The notes under the pieces were generated by a model. The model worked only from the letters and a program-made list of their open reading frames with translations. It did not search any database and was not told the origin of the DNA. A stretch of DNA of 64,000 nt from Hydrogenophilales bacterium 28-61-23 (GTDB taxonomy: Bacteria; Pseudomonadota; Gammaproteobacteria; Burkholderiales; Thiobacillaceae), in contig NCGJ01000009.1 in the NCBI GenBank assembly GCA_002281555.1, positions 44,267 through 108,266 of the forward strand, written 5' to 3'. Every line of letters begins with the position of its first letter. Within the stretch, counting starts at the first letter, position 1. The position numbers were made by a program, and so were the translations under genes. Below, piece by piece: positions 25,561 to 34,541 of this stretch.

Positions 25561-26433
25561 TCAATCGTTGTATTTACCTTGCAGCCAGTTATTCCTGGCC
25601 TGGCGCGCGCGTGAAAAAACCTGCTCCAGCGCCGCGCCGTCTTTCGCCGCGACCAGGGCGCGCATCGATTTCAGTTTTTCGGTCAAGGCATCCAGTTCTT
25701 CCAACAAGGCATCGCGATTGGCCAGGGTGATATCGCGCCACATCTCGGGATGGCTGCCGGCAATGCGGGTGCCGTCGCGCAGCCCGGCGCCGGCGTAGCG
25801 AAAATACAGCTCGGCTTGCGGACGGCTGGCCAGTTCATCCATCAACGCGAAAGCGAGCAAGTGCGGCAAATGGCTGACCGCCGCGAACACCCGGTCATGC
25901 AAGGCCGCGTCCATGCGGACGACATCCGCACCGCAGCCGCGCCAGAGCGACTCGACGATTGCCATATCGGCCGGGGTGTTTTCCGGCAATGGTGTCAGGA
26001 TGTACGGCTTGTCGGCGTACAAACCCAGGCGCGCGGCGGCCGAACCGTTGGTTTCCGCGCCGGCGATGGGGTGTCCGGGCACGAATTGCCCGATGCGCGC
26101 GCCCAGGCCGGCGCGCGCGGCAGCGATCACGTCGAGCTTGGTGCTGCCGGCGTCGGTGACGATGCAATCCGGCGGCAGCACCGCCGCCAGTTCAGCGAAC
26201 AGAGCCGGCATGGCGCCGACCGGCGCGGCCAGCATGACCAGATCGGCGCTGGCCACGGCGCTGGCGAGATCGTCGCCTATCGTATCGATGATGCCGCGTT
26301 CCAATGCGGTTTCCAGATTGGCGCGGCTACGGCCGATGCCGGTGACCCGCGCGACCTGGCCTTGCCGCTTCAGATCGAGCGCGAAGGAGCCGCCGATCAA
26401 GCCGACGCCGACCACGACCAGGTGTTTGATCAT
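25561..26433 (-). CDS. tyrA: Prephenate/arogenate dehydrogenase
   Basis: NAD(P)-dependent oxidative decarboxylation towards tyrosine. 290 residues, the monofunctional form. N-terminal Rossmann motif VGVGLIGGSFALDLK, then VMLAAPVGAMPAL and DAGSTKLDVI, then the catalytic region PGHPIAGAETNG and HDRVFAAVSHLPHLLAFAL. Its start overlaps the hisC stop by four bases, so translation is coupled. Confidence 0.95.
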   Translation of the reverse strand: MIKHLVVVGVGLIGGSFALDLKRQGQVARVTGIGRSRANLETALERGIIDTIGDDLASAVASADLVMLAAPVGAMPALFAELAAVLPPDCIVTDAGSTKLDVIAAARAGLGARIGQFVPGHPIAGAETNGSAAARLGLYADKPYILTPLPENTPADMAIVESLWRGCGADVVRMDAALHDRVFAAVSHLPHLLAFALMDELASRPQAELYFRYAGAGLRDGTRIAGSHPEMWRDITLANRDALLEELDALTEKLKSMRALVAAKDGAALEQVFSRARQARNNWLQGKYND

Positions 26434-27587
26434 GCCGGCCTCGGGGTTGCGTTCAATATTTCGCCTAGCGCGGCCAGGAAGCGCGCGTTCTGTTCCGGCA
26501 GACCGATGCTGACGCGCAGATAGTCCGGCATGCCGTAGTTGCCGACCGGACGGACAATGACGCCGCGCTTCAACAACGCTTGAAAGACACTGGCCGCCGG
26601 GTTTTCACGCTTCGCCTGACTTTCCACCGAACCGACCTTGACGCAGACGAAATTGCCGAACGATGGAATGAAATCGAGGCCCATGGCCTGAACGCCCTGG
26701 GTCAGTTGCGCCATGCCGGCATCGTTGACGCGCTTCGATTCGGCGATGAAAGCCGTATCGTTCAACGCCGCCGCGGCGGCGCACAGGGCAAGCGAATTGA
26801 CGTTGAACGGTTGCCGGACGCGATTGAGCATGCCGGCCAGATCGGCCTGGGCCAGCGCGAATCCAACCCGCAAACCGGCCAGGCCATAAGCTTTCGAGAA
26901 GGTGCGCGTCAGCACCAGATTGGGGAACTCCGCCAGCCAGGCCACGGCGGGCGCTTGCCGGTCGGCGTCGAGGAATTCGCCGTAAGCCTCGTCCAGCACC
27001 ACGACAACCTGTCGCGGCACGGCATGCAGAAACGCGTATAGCGCGTCCGCTTCAAGCAGCGTGCCGGTGGGGTTGTTGGGGTTGGCGATGAATACCACGC
27101 GCGTATCTTCGCGAATCGCCGCGCGCATGGCGGCTAGGTCGTGGCCGAAATCCAGCGCCGGAACTTCGATGCCGCGCGCGCCTGTGGCTTGCGTGGCCAG
27201 CGGATAGACGGCGAAGGCATGTTGCGAATACACCGCCGAGGTGGCCGGGGCCAGAAAGGCGCGCGCGACCAGTTCGAGCACGTCGTTGGAGCCATTGCCG
27301 AGAACGATTTGGTCCAACGCGACGCCCAGTTTCCGGGCAATAGCCGATTTCAGCTCGAAGCCGTTGCCGTCCGGATACAACGCGAGTTCATCGATGGCGG
27401 CGGCAATGGCGGCGCGCGCCTTCGGGCTGATGCCGAGCGGATTTTCGTTGGATGCCAGTTTGACGATGTCGGCCTCGTTCAAGCCCATCTCGCGCGCCAA
27501 TTCGGCGATCGGCTTGCCGGGCTGATAAGGCGCGATGGCGCGAATGTAGTCGGGAGCGAAGTCGCAAGGATTCATGGCGGCGGGCAT
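26430..27587 (-). CDS. hisC: Histidinol-phosphate / aromatic amino acid aminotransferase
   Basis: PLP-dependent class I/II aminotransferase, 385 residues. The PLP lysine is in TRTFSKAYGLAGLRVG; NPNNPTGT and VVVLDEAYGEF are typical of HisC. In this cluster it probably transaminates prephenate, phenylpyruvate or hydroxyphenylpyruvate as well as histidinol phosphate; this is inferred from position between tyrA and pheA. The segment SVESQAKRENPAAS, at a site where relatives have a short loop before VFQALLKRGVIVRP, is encoded by a diverged copy of the dispersed repeat. ATG 27587 overlaps the pheA stop (TGATG). Confidence 0.94.
   Translation of the reverse strand: MPAAMNPCDFAPDYIRAIAPYQPGKPIAELAREMGLNEADIVKLASNENPLGISPKARAAIAAAIDELALYPDGNGFELKSAIARKLGVALDQIVLGNGSNDVLELVARAFLAPATSAVYSQHAFAVYPLATQATGARGIEVPALDFGHDLAAMRAAIREDTRVVFIANPNNPTGTLLEADALYAFLHAVPRQVVVVLDEAYGEFLDADRQAPAVAWLAEFPNLVLTRTFSKAYGLAGLRVGFALAQADLAGMLNRVRQPFNVNSLALCAAAAALNDTAFIAESKRVNDAGMAQLTQGVQAMGLDFIPSFGNFVCVKVGSVESQAKRENPAASVFQALLKRGVIVRPVGNYGMPDYLRVSIGLPEQNARFLAALGEILNATPRPA
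26592..26622 (-). repeat. Diverged partial copy of the dispersed repeat (copy C, in hisC)
   Basis: On the minus strand the text AAGTCAGGCGAAGCGTGAAA followed by ACCCGGCGGCC matches the core of copies A/B2 (AAGTCGGGCGAAGCGCGAGA, then ATCCGGCGTCC) at about 25 of 31 positions by eye. It encodes SQAKRENPA within hisC. Confidence 0.55.
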
Positions 27588-28648
27588 CAGACGGCGACCG
27601 GGTAGGAGCCCAGTATTTTCACGGAGACACCGAGTTCCAGAATTTCATGCAGGGCTTTCTGGATGTTGTCATTGATACAATGCCCGTCGATATCGATGTG
27701 GAACACGTATTCCCATGCGCTGTTACGCGCTGGACGGGATTCAAGCTTCAATATGTTGATTTTGTACGCGGCCAACGGAACCAGCAGTTCTAGCAATGCG
27801 CTGGGACGATGGCGCGCGGACAACACCAGCGAGGTCTTGTCGCACCCGGACGGCGCCGTTTCTTCCCGCCCCAGCACCAGAAAACGCGTGGTGTTGTTGG
27901 CTTCGTCCTCGATATCGCGGGCGACGATGTCGAGGCCGTAACGCTCGGCGGCCAGTTCGCCGGCGATGGCGGCGGCATCGGGGTTTTCCGAGGCCAGGCG
28001 CGCGGCCTCGCCGTTGCTGGTCGCCTGGATGGTTTTGACACCGCGCATATGCTGGTTAAGCCATTCATGGCATTGCCCCAACGATTGCGAGTGCGAATAA
28101 ATCACCTCGATGCCATCCAGTCCTTCGCCCCGCCGCATCAGGTGCTGACGCACCCGCAACATGACTTCGCCGCAGATTTTCAATGGGCTGGTAAGCAACA
28201 GATCGAGCGTGCGGTTGACCGCGCCTTCAGTCGAATTCTCGACCGGGGCGACGCCGTAATTGGCTTCGCCGCGTTCGACCGCGCGGAACACGTCATCGAT
28301 GCTGGCGCAAGCCAGGCCCTGTGTGGCGTGGCCGAAATGTTTGATCGCGGCGGCTTCCGAGAAGGTGCCCAGCGGCCCCAGATAGGCGATGCTCAACGGC
28401 TGTTCCAGCGCCCGGCAGGCGGACATGATTTCCTTGTACAGCACGGAAATCGATTCGGCCGGCAGCGGGCCGGGATTGTCGGCCTGCATACGCCGCACGA
28501 CCTGCGCTTCACGCTCGGGCTTGTAGACGACGCCGTTCTTGACGTGGCCGACGCTCTGGGCCAGGCGCGCGCGCTCGTTGAGCAGGCGCAAAACCTGATC
28601 GTCGACGGCGTCGATCTGCTTGCGTAGGGAGAGAAGTTCTTCGCTCAT
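27587..28648 (-). CDS. pheA: Bifunctional chorismate mutase / prephenate dehydratase
   Basis: Commits chorismate to phenylalanine. 353 residues from ATG 28648, where the typical MSEELLSLRKQIDAVDDQVL begins; the open frame extends 18 codons upstream without need. Residues ~1-90 are AroQ chorismate mutase (LRLLNERARLAQSVG). Then prephenate dehydratase with YLGPLGTFSEAAA, GVAPVENSTEGAVNRTLD and NNTTRFLVLG. The C-terminal ACT domain, which binds phenylalanine for feedback inhibition, has the ESRP motif (LKLESRPARNSAWEYVFHID). Confidence 0.97.
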   Translation of the reverse strand: MSEELLSLRKQIDAVDDQVLRLLNERARLAQSVGHVKNGVVYKPEREAQVVRRMQADNPGPLPAESISVLYKEIMSACRALEQPLSIAYLGPLGTFSEAAAIKHFGHATQGLACASIDDVFRAVERGEANYGVAPVENSTEGAVNRTLDLLLTSPLKICGEVMLRVRQHLMRRGEGLDGIEVIYSHSQSLGQCHEWLNQHMRGVKTIQATSNGEAARLASENPDAAAIAGELAAERYGLDIVARDIEDEANNTTRFLVLGREETAPSGCDKTSLVLSARHRPSALLELLVPLAAYKINILKLESRPARNSAWEYVFHIDIDGHCINDNIQKALHEILELGVSVKILGSYPVAV

Positions 28649-28726
28649 CTGTTTTTCATCGAGTGTGTTGCCACGTCCGGCGGTTGCCGCCTTCGGCGCC
28701 AAGGTGTTGCAAAAACCGGGGTTGGA

Positions 28727-29821
28727 TCAGCCGTGCGCGCGTTCAAACTCTTGCATGAATTCGACCAGCGCCCGCACGCCTTCGACCGGCATGGCGTTGT
28801 AGAGGGAGGCGCGCATGCCGCCGGACAAGCGATGGCCCTTGAGCTGCACGAGATTGCGCGCCTTGGCGCCGTTCAGGAATGCCTCGTCCAGCGCCGCGTC
28901 CTTGAGCGTGAACGGGATGTTCATCAACGAACGATTTTCGCGCGCCACCGGCGAGTGATAGAAACCGCTGGCATCGATGCAGTCGTACAACAACCCGGCC
29001 TTCAAACGATTGGTTTTTTCCATCTCGGCCAGGCCGCCCTTGGCTTTCAGCAACTTGAACACCAGGCCGGCGATGTAGATGCCGTAAGTGGGCGGCGTGT
29101 TGTACATGGAGCCATTTTCGCTATGCGTCCGGTAGTCGAACATCGTCGGCGTGCCGGGCACGACCTGGCCGATCAGGTCTTCGCGCACAATCACCAGGGT
29201 GAGACCGGCCGGGCCGATGTTCTTCTGCGCGCCGGCGTAAATCAGGCCGAACTTGGAGACGTCGATCGGGCGCGACAGGATGGTGGAGGACATATCCGCC
29301 ACCAGCGGTACCTCGCCGGCGAGCTTAGCCAGATCGGGCGTCCAGAAGATTTCGACGCCGCCGATGGTTTCGTTCGGGGTGTAGTGGACGTAAGCGGCAT
29401 TCGGGTCGAGTTTCCAGGCATCCTGGGTGGGCGCATAGGTGAAATTCTTGTCTTCCGAGCTGGCCACCACATTGACCGCGCCGTACTTCAGCGCTTCATG
29501 GATGGCCTTCTTGGACCATTCGCCGGTATTCAGAAAATCGGCGGAGGCTTTGCCACGGTACAGATTCATCGGAACCATGGCGAACTGGCTTGATGCGCCA
29601 CCTTGCAGAAACAGCACCTTGTAATTGGCCGGAATGCCCATCAATTCGCGCAGGTCGGCCTCGGCCTGGGCCTGGATGCCCATGTACTCCTTGCCGCGAT
29701 GCGACATTTCCATGACCGACATACCGCAACCCTGCCAGTTGACCAGTTCGTCGCGCGCCTGCTGCAGCACTTCAAGTGGCAATGCGGCGGGGCCGGCGCT
29801 GAAGTTGTAAAGACGTTCCAT
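28727..29821 (-). CDS. serC: Phosphoserine aminotransferase
   Basis: Converts 3-phosphohydroxypyruvate to phosphoserine (also used in pyridoxal phosphate synthesis). 364 residues: NFSAGPAALPLEVL at the N-terminus, FLQGGASSQFAMVPMN, the PLP lysine in YAGAQKNIGPAG, TPPTYGIYIAGLVFKLLK and the C-terminal HRLSGGMRASLYNAM. First gene of the aromatic cluster; 78 bases separate it from pheA. AAGGAAGG lies about 12 bases before ATG 29821. Confidence 0.97.
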   Translation of the reverse strand: MERLYNFSAGPAALPLEVLQQARDELVNWQGCGMSVMEMSHRGKEYMGIQAQAEADLRELMGIPANYKVLFLQGGASSQFAMVPMNLYRGKASADFLNTGEWSKKAIHEALKYGAVNVVASSEDKNFTYAPTQDAWKLDPNAAYVHYTPNETIGGVEIFWTPDLAKLAGEVPLVADMSSTILSRPIDVSKFGLIYAGAQKNIGPAGLTLVIVREDLIGQVVPGTPTMFDYRTHSENGSMYNTPPTYGIYIAGLVFKLLKAKGGLAEMEKTNRLKAGLLYDCIDASGFYHSPVARENRSLMNIPFTLKDAALDEAFLNGAKARNLVQLKGHRLSGGMRASLYNAMPVEGVRALVEFMQEFERAHG

Positions 29822-29871
29822 GGTGCTCAGTGACCTTCCTTGTGTTTGGCGGGCTTTTCCGGCTCGAGGGC

Positions 29872-30756
29872 TTAATGTTCTTCCGCCGCCGCAGGCTTGG
29901 GCGGCAGTTTGCGCTTCGGCCCATAGCGCAGCACGGGTTTGGCTGCCGGCGTATCCAGCCCCTGCATCAACTCGAGTCTGGCGATGTTCGCGCCGTTGGT
30001 CTCGCCATTGACATTGACGATGTTTAGCTTGCCCAGACCCTGTTTCATTTCGTTGCTGAAGTCGTAAACCGCGCCGACCACGATGAGCCTGCCATCGGCC
30101 ATTTCCTGCTGGAATTTGCCCATGGCCTGGCGAACCTGATTGTTGACGTTGAGTTTGACGCTGTTCAACCCGGCATCGCCTTTCGGAATCTGGATGGTGT
30201 CGAGTTCCCGTTTGATGGTCGGCGATTCTTTGCCGTAGTCGCCCGAGGCCGCCTTGATCGCGCCGCAAGCGACATGGCCGACGATCAACAACAACGGCGT
30301 ATGCAGGTGATGCACGCCGTATTCCACCGAGCCTTCGGCGGTGGCGATCTGGTTGCCGATGTTGCGCACCATGAACAAGTCGCCATCCGGCGTCGCGTCC
30401 AGCGCGTGGGTGTGTACGCGTGAATCGGAACAGGTGACAACCGTGGCGCGCGGATGCTGGCCTTCGGCCAAATGCACAAAATGCTCCGGGCGAGTCCTGC
30501 TCATGAAGCCGCGGTTGCTCTGCGCGATTTCACGCAGCATGTCTTTTGCGCCGGTGTTGGCCTCTTTCTCTTTCTCTTTCTTTACCGCCGTGGCAGTGAG
30601 CGTTGCCGTGAACTCGCGCAACGTTTCCCGCACGATGCCACGGATGAACTCCTTCTCCGCCTCGCTCATGGCGAGCAAATCGGCTGCGCTGGCGCGGATC
30701 GAAAACGATAGCGACAACAGCACGCCGAACAATATCAACCAGACGGAACGTTTCAT
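29872..30756 (-). CDS. Exported beta-class carbonic anhydrase
   Basis: 294 residues. Signal peptide MKRSVWLILFGVLLSLSFSIRASAAD, so the enzyme is probably periplasmic, where it interconverts CO2 and bicarbonate. Zinc site: C in VTCSDSRVHTHAL (Cys and Asp-Arg dyad) and H/C in IVGHVACGAIK. The first ~100 residues after the signal include a Lys/Glu-rich helix (KKEKEKEAN). The C-terminus is Pro/Lys/Ala-rich. It lies 50 bases upstream of serC on the same strand but has no clear functional link to it. Confidence 0.93.
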   Translation of the reverse strand: MKRSVWLILFGVLLSLSFSIRASAADLLAMSEAEKEFIRGIVRETLREFTATLTATAVKKEKEKEANTGAKDMLREIAQSNRGFMSRTRPEHFVHLAEGQHPRATVVTCSDSRVHTHALDATPDGDLFMVRNIGNQIATAEGSVEYGVHHLHTPLLLIVGHVACGAIKAASGDYGKESPTIKRELDTIQIPKGDAGLNSVKLNVNNQVRQAMGKFQQEMADGRLIVVGAVYDFSNEMKQGLGKLNIVNVNGETNGANIARLELMQGLDTPAAKPVLRYGPKRKLPPKPAAAEEH

Positions 30757-30848
30757 CTCATGCCTCTCATTGGAAAAATTTTAACCCGCGGACGTCCGAT
30801 ATCGGCCAGGCAAATCGAAACTTCAGCGCGTAGTCGGACAAGTTGAAC

Positions 30849-32528
30849 TCATACCTTGCCGGAACGCCAGATCGACAGAACGATCCAGACGCTGTTGAAG
30901 AAGGCGACGATGAAGCCAAGCAGGCCGAACACGGGCAGGCCGAACAGCTCCGGGCCGCCTTTGACCGTCATGATGATGCTGGAGCCGACCACCAGCGAAG
31001 CCGTCAACACACCCATGGTCAGACGATTTGCCGCGCTGTTGAGCTGCTGGCCGAAATGATCGAGTCGCTTGAGGTCGAGATCGATGCGCATCCGGCCCCG
31101 GCGGGCGTTGCGAAACAGGCGCGCCACGTCGCGCGGCAAACCCACCACGATTTCGGCCATCTCCTTCATGCCGCGCCGCGCCCGATTCGCCAGCGCGGCG
31201 GGCGAATAGCGCGCTTCCATCACTCTGCGCACGAAAGGCGTCAGGTGATCGACCATGTGGAATTCGGGATCCAGCTGGTGGCCGAGGCCCTCCAGGGTGA
31301 TCAGGGCCTTGAACAACAAGGTCAGATCGGGCGGCATGGCGAGATGGTTGTCACGCATCAAAGCGGTGACTTCGCTCAACAAAGCGCCTATGCGGATGTT
31401 CTTCAGCGTCAGGTTGTCATAGCCGAACATCAATTCGGCAATGTCATAGGCCAGGTTTTCCTCATCGATTTCCGCATCGCCAGCCCAGGCCACCAGAACG
31501 TTCAACATGCTGGATTCGTCGTTGTGGATCAGCGCTTGCAGAAAATCGATGAGTTGTTCGCGCCGGCTGTCGGTGACCCGGCCGACCATGCCGAAATCGA
31601 GCAGGCCGACCCGGTTGCCCGGCATGTAGATCACATTGCCCGGATGCGGATCGGCATGGAAATAGCCATCCAGCAGAATCATCTTGAGCACGGCGTCGGA
31701 GCCACGCGCCGCGAGCAATTTGAGGTCGTAGCCTTCGGCTTGGGCGCGCGCCACCTGCGAACCGGGGATGCCGATCAATTCTTCCTGCACATTGACCATT
31801 TCCGCGCAGTAATCCCAGTACACCTTGGGAATATGCACGGTATCGTCCTGTTCGAAATTCTGGCCGAACGTCTCCAGATTGCGCGCCTCCTTGACCAGAT
31901 CGAGCTCACGCAGCAGCGAGCGCTGCAACTGGCCGACAATCTGGACCACGCGATAACGCCGCATGTCGGGCATTTCCATTTCCAGCAGACGCGCCAGATG
32001 GGTCAGGATGCGCAGATCCGCGTCGATCTTGGCATGAATGTCCGGCCGCCGAATCTTGACCACGACCGCGTCTCCATTCAGCAGGCGGGCGCGATGGACC
32101 TGGGCGATGGAGGCGGCGGCAAACGGCTCGCGCTCGAATTCGGCGAACACGCTATCGATGCAAGCGCCCCAGATGCGCTCCAGATCGGGCTGAAGTTGCT
32201 CGAACGGTACCGGCGGCACCTGGCTATGCAGTTTTTCGAACTCATCTATCCAGGCGGGCGGAAAAACATCGACACGGGTCGCGAGGATCTGGCCCAGTTT
32301 GACGAAACTCGGCCCCAGTTCGGTCAACGCCAGACGTATGCGTACCGGCAAATCCAGTTGGGTGATCTCGTTGGAGGTTTTCCAGTGCAACAACCGGCCG
32401 GCCCGTTCAAGCAGATGCGAAACACCGAGCAAACGCACGACATCGCCCCAACCATAGCGGATGAGTACCGAGGCGATGTCATGCAAGCGCGGCAAATCGC
32501 GCACCATGGAAAGGGTTTCACGCAGCAT
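30849..32528 (-). CDS. ubiB: Ubiquinone biosynthesis kinase-like ATPase UbiB (ABC1/AarF family)
   Basis: 559 residues. Atypical protein-kinase-like ATPase needed for ubiquinone synthesis, held in the inner membrane. KxGQ motif ELGPSFVKLGQILATR near residue 80, Ala-rich loop FAAASIAQVHRARL, VVVKIRRP, the catalytic region GYFHADPHPGNVIY and metal site LLDFGMVGR. Two C-terminal membrane helices (LTMGVLTASLVVGSSIIMTV, then GLPVFGLLGFIVAFFNSVWI). The ATG at 32528 is an obvious start. No other ubi gene is adjacent. Confidence 0.95.
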   Translation of the reverse strand: MLRETLSMVRDLPRLHDIASVLIRYGWGDVVRLLGVSHLLERAGRLLHWKTSNEITQLDLPVRIRLALTELGPSFVKLGQILATRVDVFPPAWIDEFEKLHSQVPPVPFEQLQPDLERIWGACIDSVFAEFEREPFAAASIAQVHRARLLNGDAVVVKIRRPDIHAKIDADLRILTHLARLLEMEMPDMRRYRVVQIVGQLQRSLLRELDLVKEARNLETFGQNFEQDDTVHIPKVYWDYCAEMVNVQEELIGIPGSQVARAQAEGYDLKLLAARGSDAVLKMILLDGYFHADPHPGNVIYMPGNRVGLLDFGMVGRVTDSRREQLIDFLQALIHNDESSMLNVLVAWAGDAEIDEENLAYDIAELMFGYDNLTLKNIRIGALLSEVTALMRDNHLAMPPDLTLLFKALITLEGLGHQLDPEFHMVDHLTPFVRRVMEARYSPAALANRARRGMKEMAEIVVGLPRDVARLFRNARRGRMRIDLDLKRLDHFGQQLNSAANRLTMGVLTASLVVGSSIIMTVKGGPELFGLPVFGLLGFIVAFFNSVWIVLSIWRSGKV

Positions 32529-32596
32529 ATTGGCTATGGGTTTTGAGTATTGAAGCGGGCTTCTGGATGGGATTCACTGTTCCGGGAATTACCTTT

Positions 32597-32639
32597 TAAA
32601 ACCGTTTTTTCAACCGATTCATAGTGGTTAGCGGTTTTA
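32597..32639. repeat. Inverted repeat between ubiB and the NlpC/P60 gene
   Basis: Outer arms TAAAACCG (32597-32604) and CGGTTTTA (32632-32639) enclose inner AACC/GGTT. It lies in a 227-base divergent region in the AT-rich part upstream of both genes. It could be an operator or a transcript hairpin; no terminator-like T-run follows. Confidence 0.5.
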
Positions 32640-32755
32640 CTTAATCTGGATTGTCATTAACACAGCATCCATAGTAGACAAAGCTATCGACTAAATCGCC
32701 TCTTGATGGCCTAATCGCGCCAACTTTGTGTCAAATTTTTCGACAAATCCTGCCT

Positions 32756-33244
32756 ATGCGATTACCGCCGTTCGTCGTTGCGCTGCTCGCCGCCCTGATT
32801 CTCGCGGGCCCGGCTTCCGCCGAGGAAACCGCCAAGCAGTCGGTTGCCGATGGCATCAAAGCCAAGACGCAACCCCTGCTGAAAGCGTTGAGCCTGATCG
32901 GCACGCCGTACAAATTCGGCAGCAGCAATCCGGAAAAAGGCCTCGATTGCAGCGGCTTCGTCAAACATGTCTATAAAGAGTCCGCCGATATCAGCCTGCC
33001 GCGCAGCGCGGCCGAAATGAGCCAGAAAGGCACCGATATCGCGCAATCCGATCTCAAACCCGGCGATCTGGTCTTCTTCAACACCCGCAAGAAACCCAAT
33101 TCGCATGTCGGCATCTACGCCGGCGATGGCGCTTTCGTCCATGCCAGCAGCAGCAGTTCCAAAGAGGTCACCATCTCTAACATCGCCGAAAAATATTGGG
33201 CCAAACGCTTCAACGGCGCACGCCGTGTGTTGCCGTCCGAATAA
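32756..33244 (+). CDS. NlpC/P60-family cell wall endopeptidase
   Basis: 162 residues from ATG 32756; an upstream TTG is in frame but spoils the signal peptide (MRLPPFVVALLAALILAGPASAEE). Periplasmic hydrolase of peptide cross-bridges. Catalytic Cys in GLDCSGFVKHVY, His in NSHVGIYAGDG, third polar residue in FVHASSSS. RSAAEMSQKGTDI and LKPGDLVFFNT are typical of Spr/MepS-like enzymes; no lipobox is present, so it is soluble or non-lipidated. Confidence 0.93.
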   Translation: MRLPPFVVALLAALILAGPASAEETAKQSVADGIKAKTQPLLKALSLIGTPYKFGSSNPEKGLDCSGFVKHVYKESADISLPRSAAEMSQKGTDIAQSDLKPGDLVFFNTRKKPNSHVGIYAGDGAFVHASSSSSKEVTISNIAEKYWAKRFNGARRVLPSE

Positions 33245-33394
33245 AGCGTTCTGACTTGCCAGGCGGTTGCCGAGCTTGGCCTGCCCGCCACCTGGCGATC
33301 TTCAAGCGAATTGCGTATCCGCATCCGCTTCCACAGCACACCCATTCAATCTGACACCAGTTTTTCTCGACGCCGTCTCGCCCGATCTTCAGTT

Positions 33395-33413
33395 GATAAC
33401 CGTTCTCATTCGT
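33395..33413 (+). promoter_or_regulatory. Possible Fur box upstream of the Fe(III) transporter operon
   Basis: GATAACCGTTCTCATTCGT matches 11 of 19 positions of the consensus GATAATGATAATCATTATC by eye. It lies ~50 bases before the substrate-binding protein gene, and TTCTC...GAGAA arms (33403-33420) overlap it. The position suits Fur control of the iron genes; experimental support is absent. Confidence 0.45.
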
Positions 33414-33462
33414 GAGAGAATCTCCAGCATCGAATTAAGACATTCCTTCTGGAGAAAGCGTG

Positions 33463-34473
33463 ATGAAATCCTTGAAATCAGCGTTGTTCGGCGCTCTGCT
33501 CGTTGTGGTTGCACAAGCCGCGCAAGCCGATGAAGTCGTGGTTTATTCCGCCCGCAACGAACAATTGATCAAGCCCTTGTTCGACGCCTACACAAAAGAA
33601 ACCGGCGTACAGATCAAATTCGTGACCGACAAGGAAGGTCCGTTGATGGCGCGCCTGAAGGCTGAAGGCCGCAATACGCCGGCCGATATCTTCATGACCG
33701 TCGATGCCGGCAATCTCTGGCAAGCCGCGCGGGAGGACTTGCTCAAGCCGGTCAATTCCAAAGTGCTCGCCGCCAACATCCCGGAACATCTGCGCGACCC
33801 CGGCAACGAATGGTTCGGCCTTTCGGTTCGCGCCCGCACCGTGGTTTACAACCGCAACAAGGTCAAGGCCGGCGAACTCGGCACCTATGAAGATCTGGCC
33901 AATCCAAAATGGAAAGAACGCCTCTGCCTGCGCACTTCCAAGAAGGTCTACAACCAGTCGCTGATCGGCATGTTGATGGCCGAACATGGCGAGCCCAAAG
34001 CGGAGCAGATCGTGCGCGGCTGGGTTGCCAATCTGGCGACCGACCCGTTCCCCGACGACACCAAGGCGATGGAAGCCGTCGCCGCCGGGCTTTGCGATGT
34101 CACCGTGGTCAACACCTATTACTTCGGCCGCTTGATGGAGAAAAAACCCAATCTGCCGCTGGCCATCTTCTGGCCGAATCAGAATCTGAAAGACAAAACG
34201 GCTGGCGTGCACGTCAACATCTCAGGCGCCGGCGTCACCCGCCACGCCAAACATGAAGCCGCCGCGATCAAATTGCTGGAATGGCTGTCCTCCGAGAAAG
34301 CGCAGAACCTGTATGCCGACGTCAATCTGGAATATCCGGCCAACCCCAAGGTGAAGGCCGATCCCGTCGTAACCGCGTGGGGCAGTTTCAAACCGAATCT
34401 GATCAACATCGCCCAGGCCGGCGCCTTGCAAGCCAAAGCCGTGATGCTGATGGATCGGGCCGGCTACAAGTAA
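33463..34473 (+). CDS. fbpA: Periplasmic Fe(3+)-binding protein of an ABC transporter
   Basis: 336 residues from ATG 33463 (a GTG directly before is possible), with GGAG upstream. Signal peptide ends near AQAADE. The mature protein begins VVVYSARNEQLIKPLFDAYTK, the FutA/FbpA pattern for iron, with Tyr ligands likely in VVNTYYFGRLM (two adjacent Tyr) and Tyr of VVYSARN. The C-terminal half includes LLEWLSSEKAQNLYADVNLEYP. It starts an operon continuing with permease and ATPase. Symbol fbpA is by family; futA/afuA are synonyms. Confidence 0.93.
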   Translation: MKSLKSALFGALLVVVAQAAQADEVVVYSARNEQLIKPLFDAYTKETGVQIKFVTDKEGPLMARLKAEGRNTPADIFMTVDAGNLWQAAREDLLKPVNSKVLAANIPEHLRDPGNEWFGLSVRARTVVYNRNKVKAGELGTYEDLANPKWKERLCLRTSKKVYNQSLIGMLMAEHGEPKAEQIVRGWVANLATDPFPDDTKAMEAVAAGLCDVTVVNTYYFGRLMEKKPNLPLAIFWPNQNLKDKTAGVHVNISGAGVTRHAKHEAAAIKLLEWLSSEKAQNLYADVNLEYPANPKVKADPVVTAWGSFKPNLINIAQAGALQAKAVMLMDRAGYK

Positions 34474-34498
34474 ACCCGAAGTAAACCCGAAGTAACCC
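34471..34498. repeat. Short tandem repeat at the fbpA stop codon
   Basis: An 11-base unit TAAACCCGAAG is repeated two and a half times starting with the fbpA stop codon (TAAACCCGAAG, TAAACCCGAAG, TAACCC). It probably arose by slippage. Confidence 0.7.
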
Positions 34499-34541
34499 CA
34501 GTTACAATGCGGCCTTCGCCCTCGCACACAGAACAAGCAGC

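Noticed and set aside
30843..32546. A 567-codon open frame antisense to ubiB
   Set aside because: Same reason: UbiB motifs are complete on the other strand, and the product here has no recognisable domain.
33245..33300. Imperfect GCCAGGCGG / CCGCCACCTGGC inverted repeat after the NlpC/P60 gene
   Set aside because: There is a bulge, a long loop and no T-run; it may fold but is not a convincing terminator.
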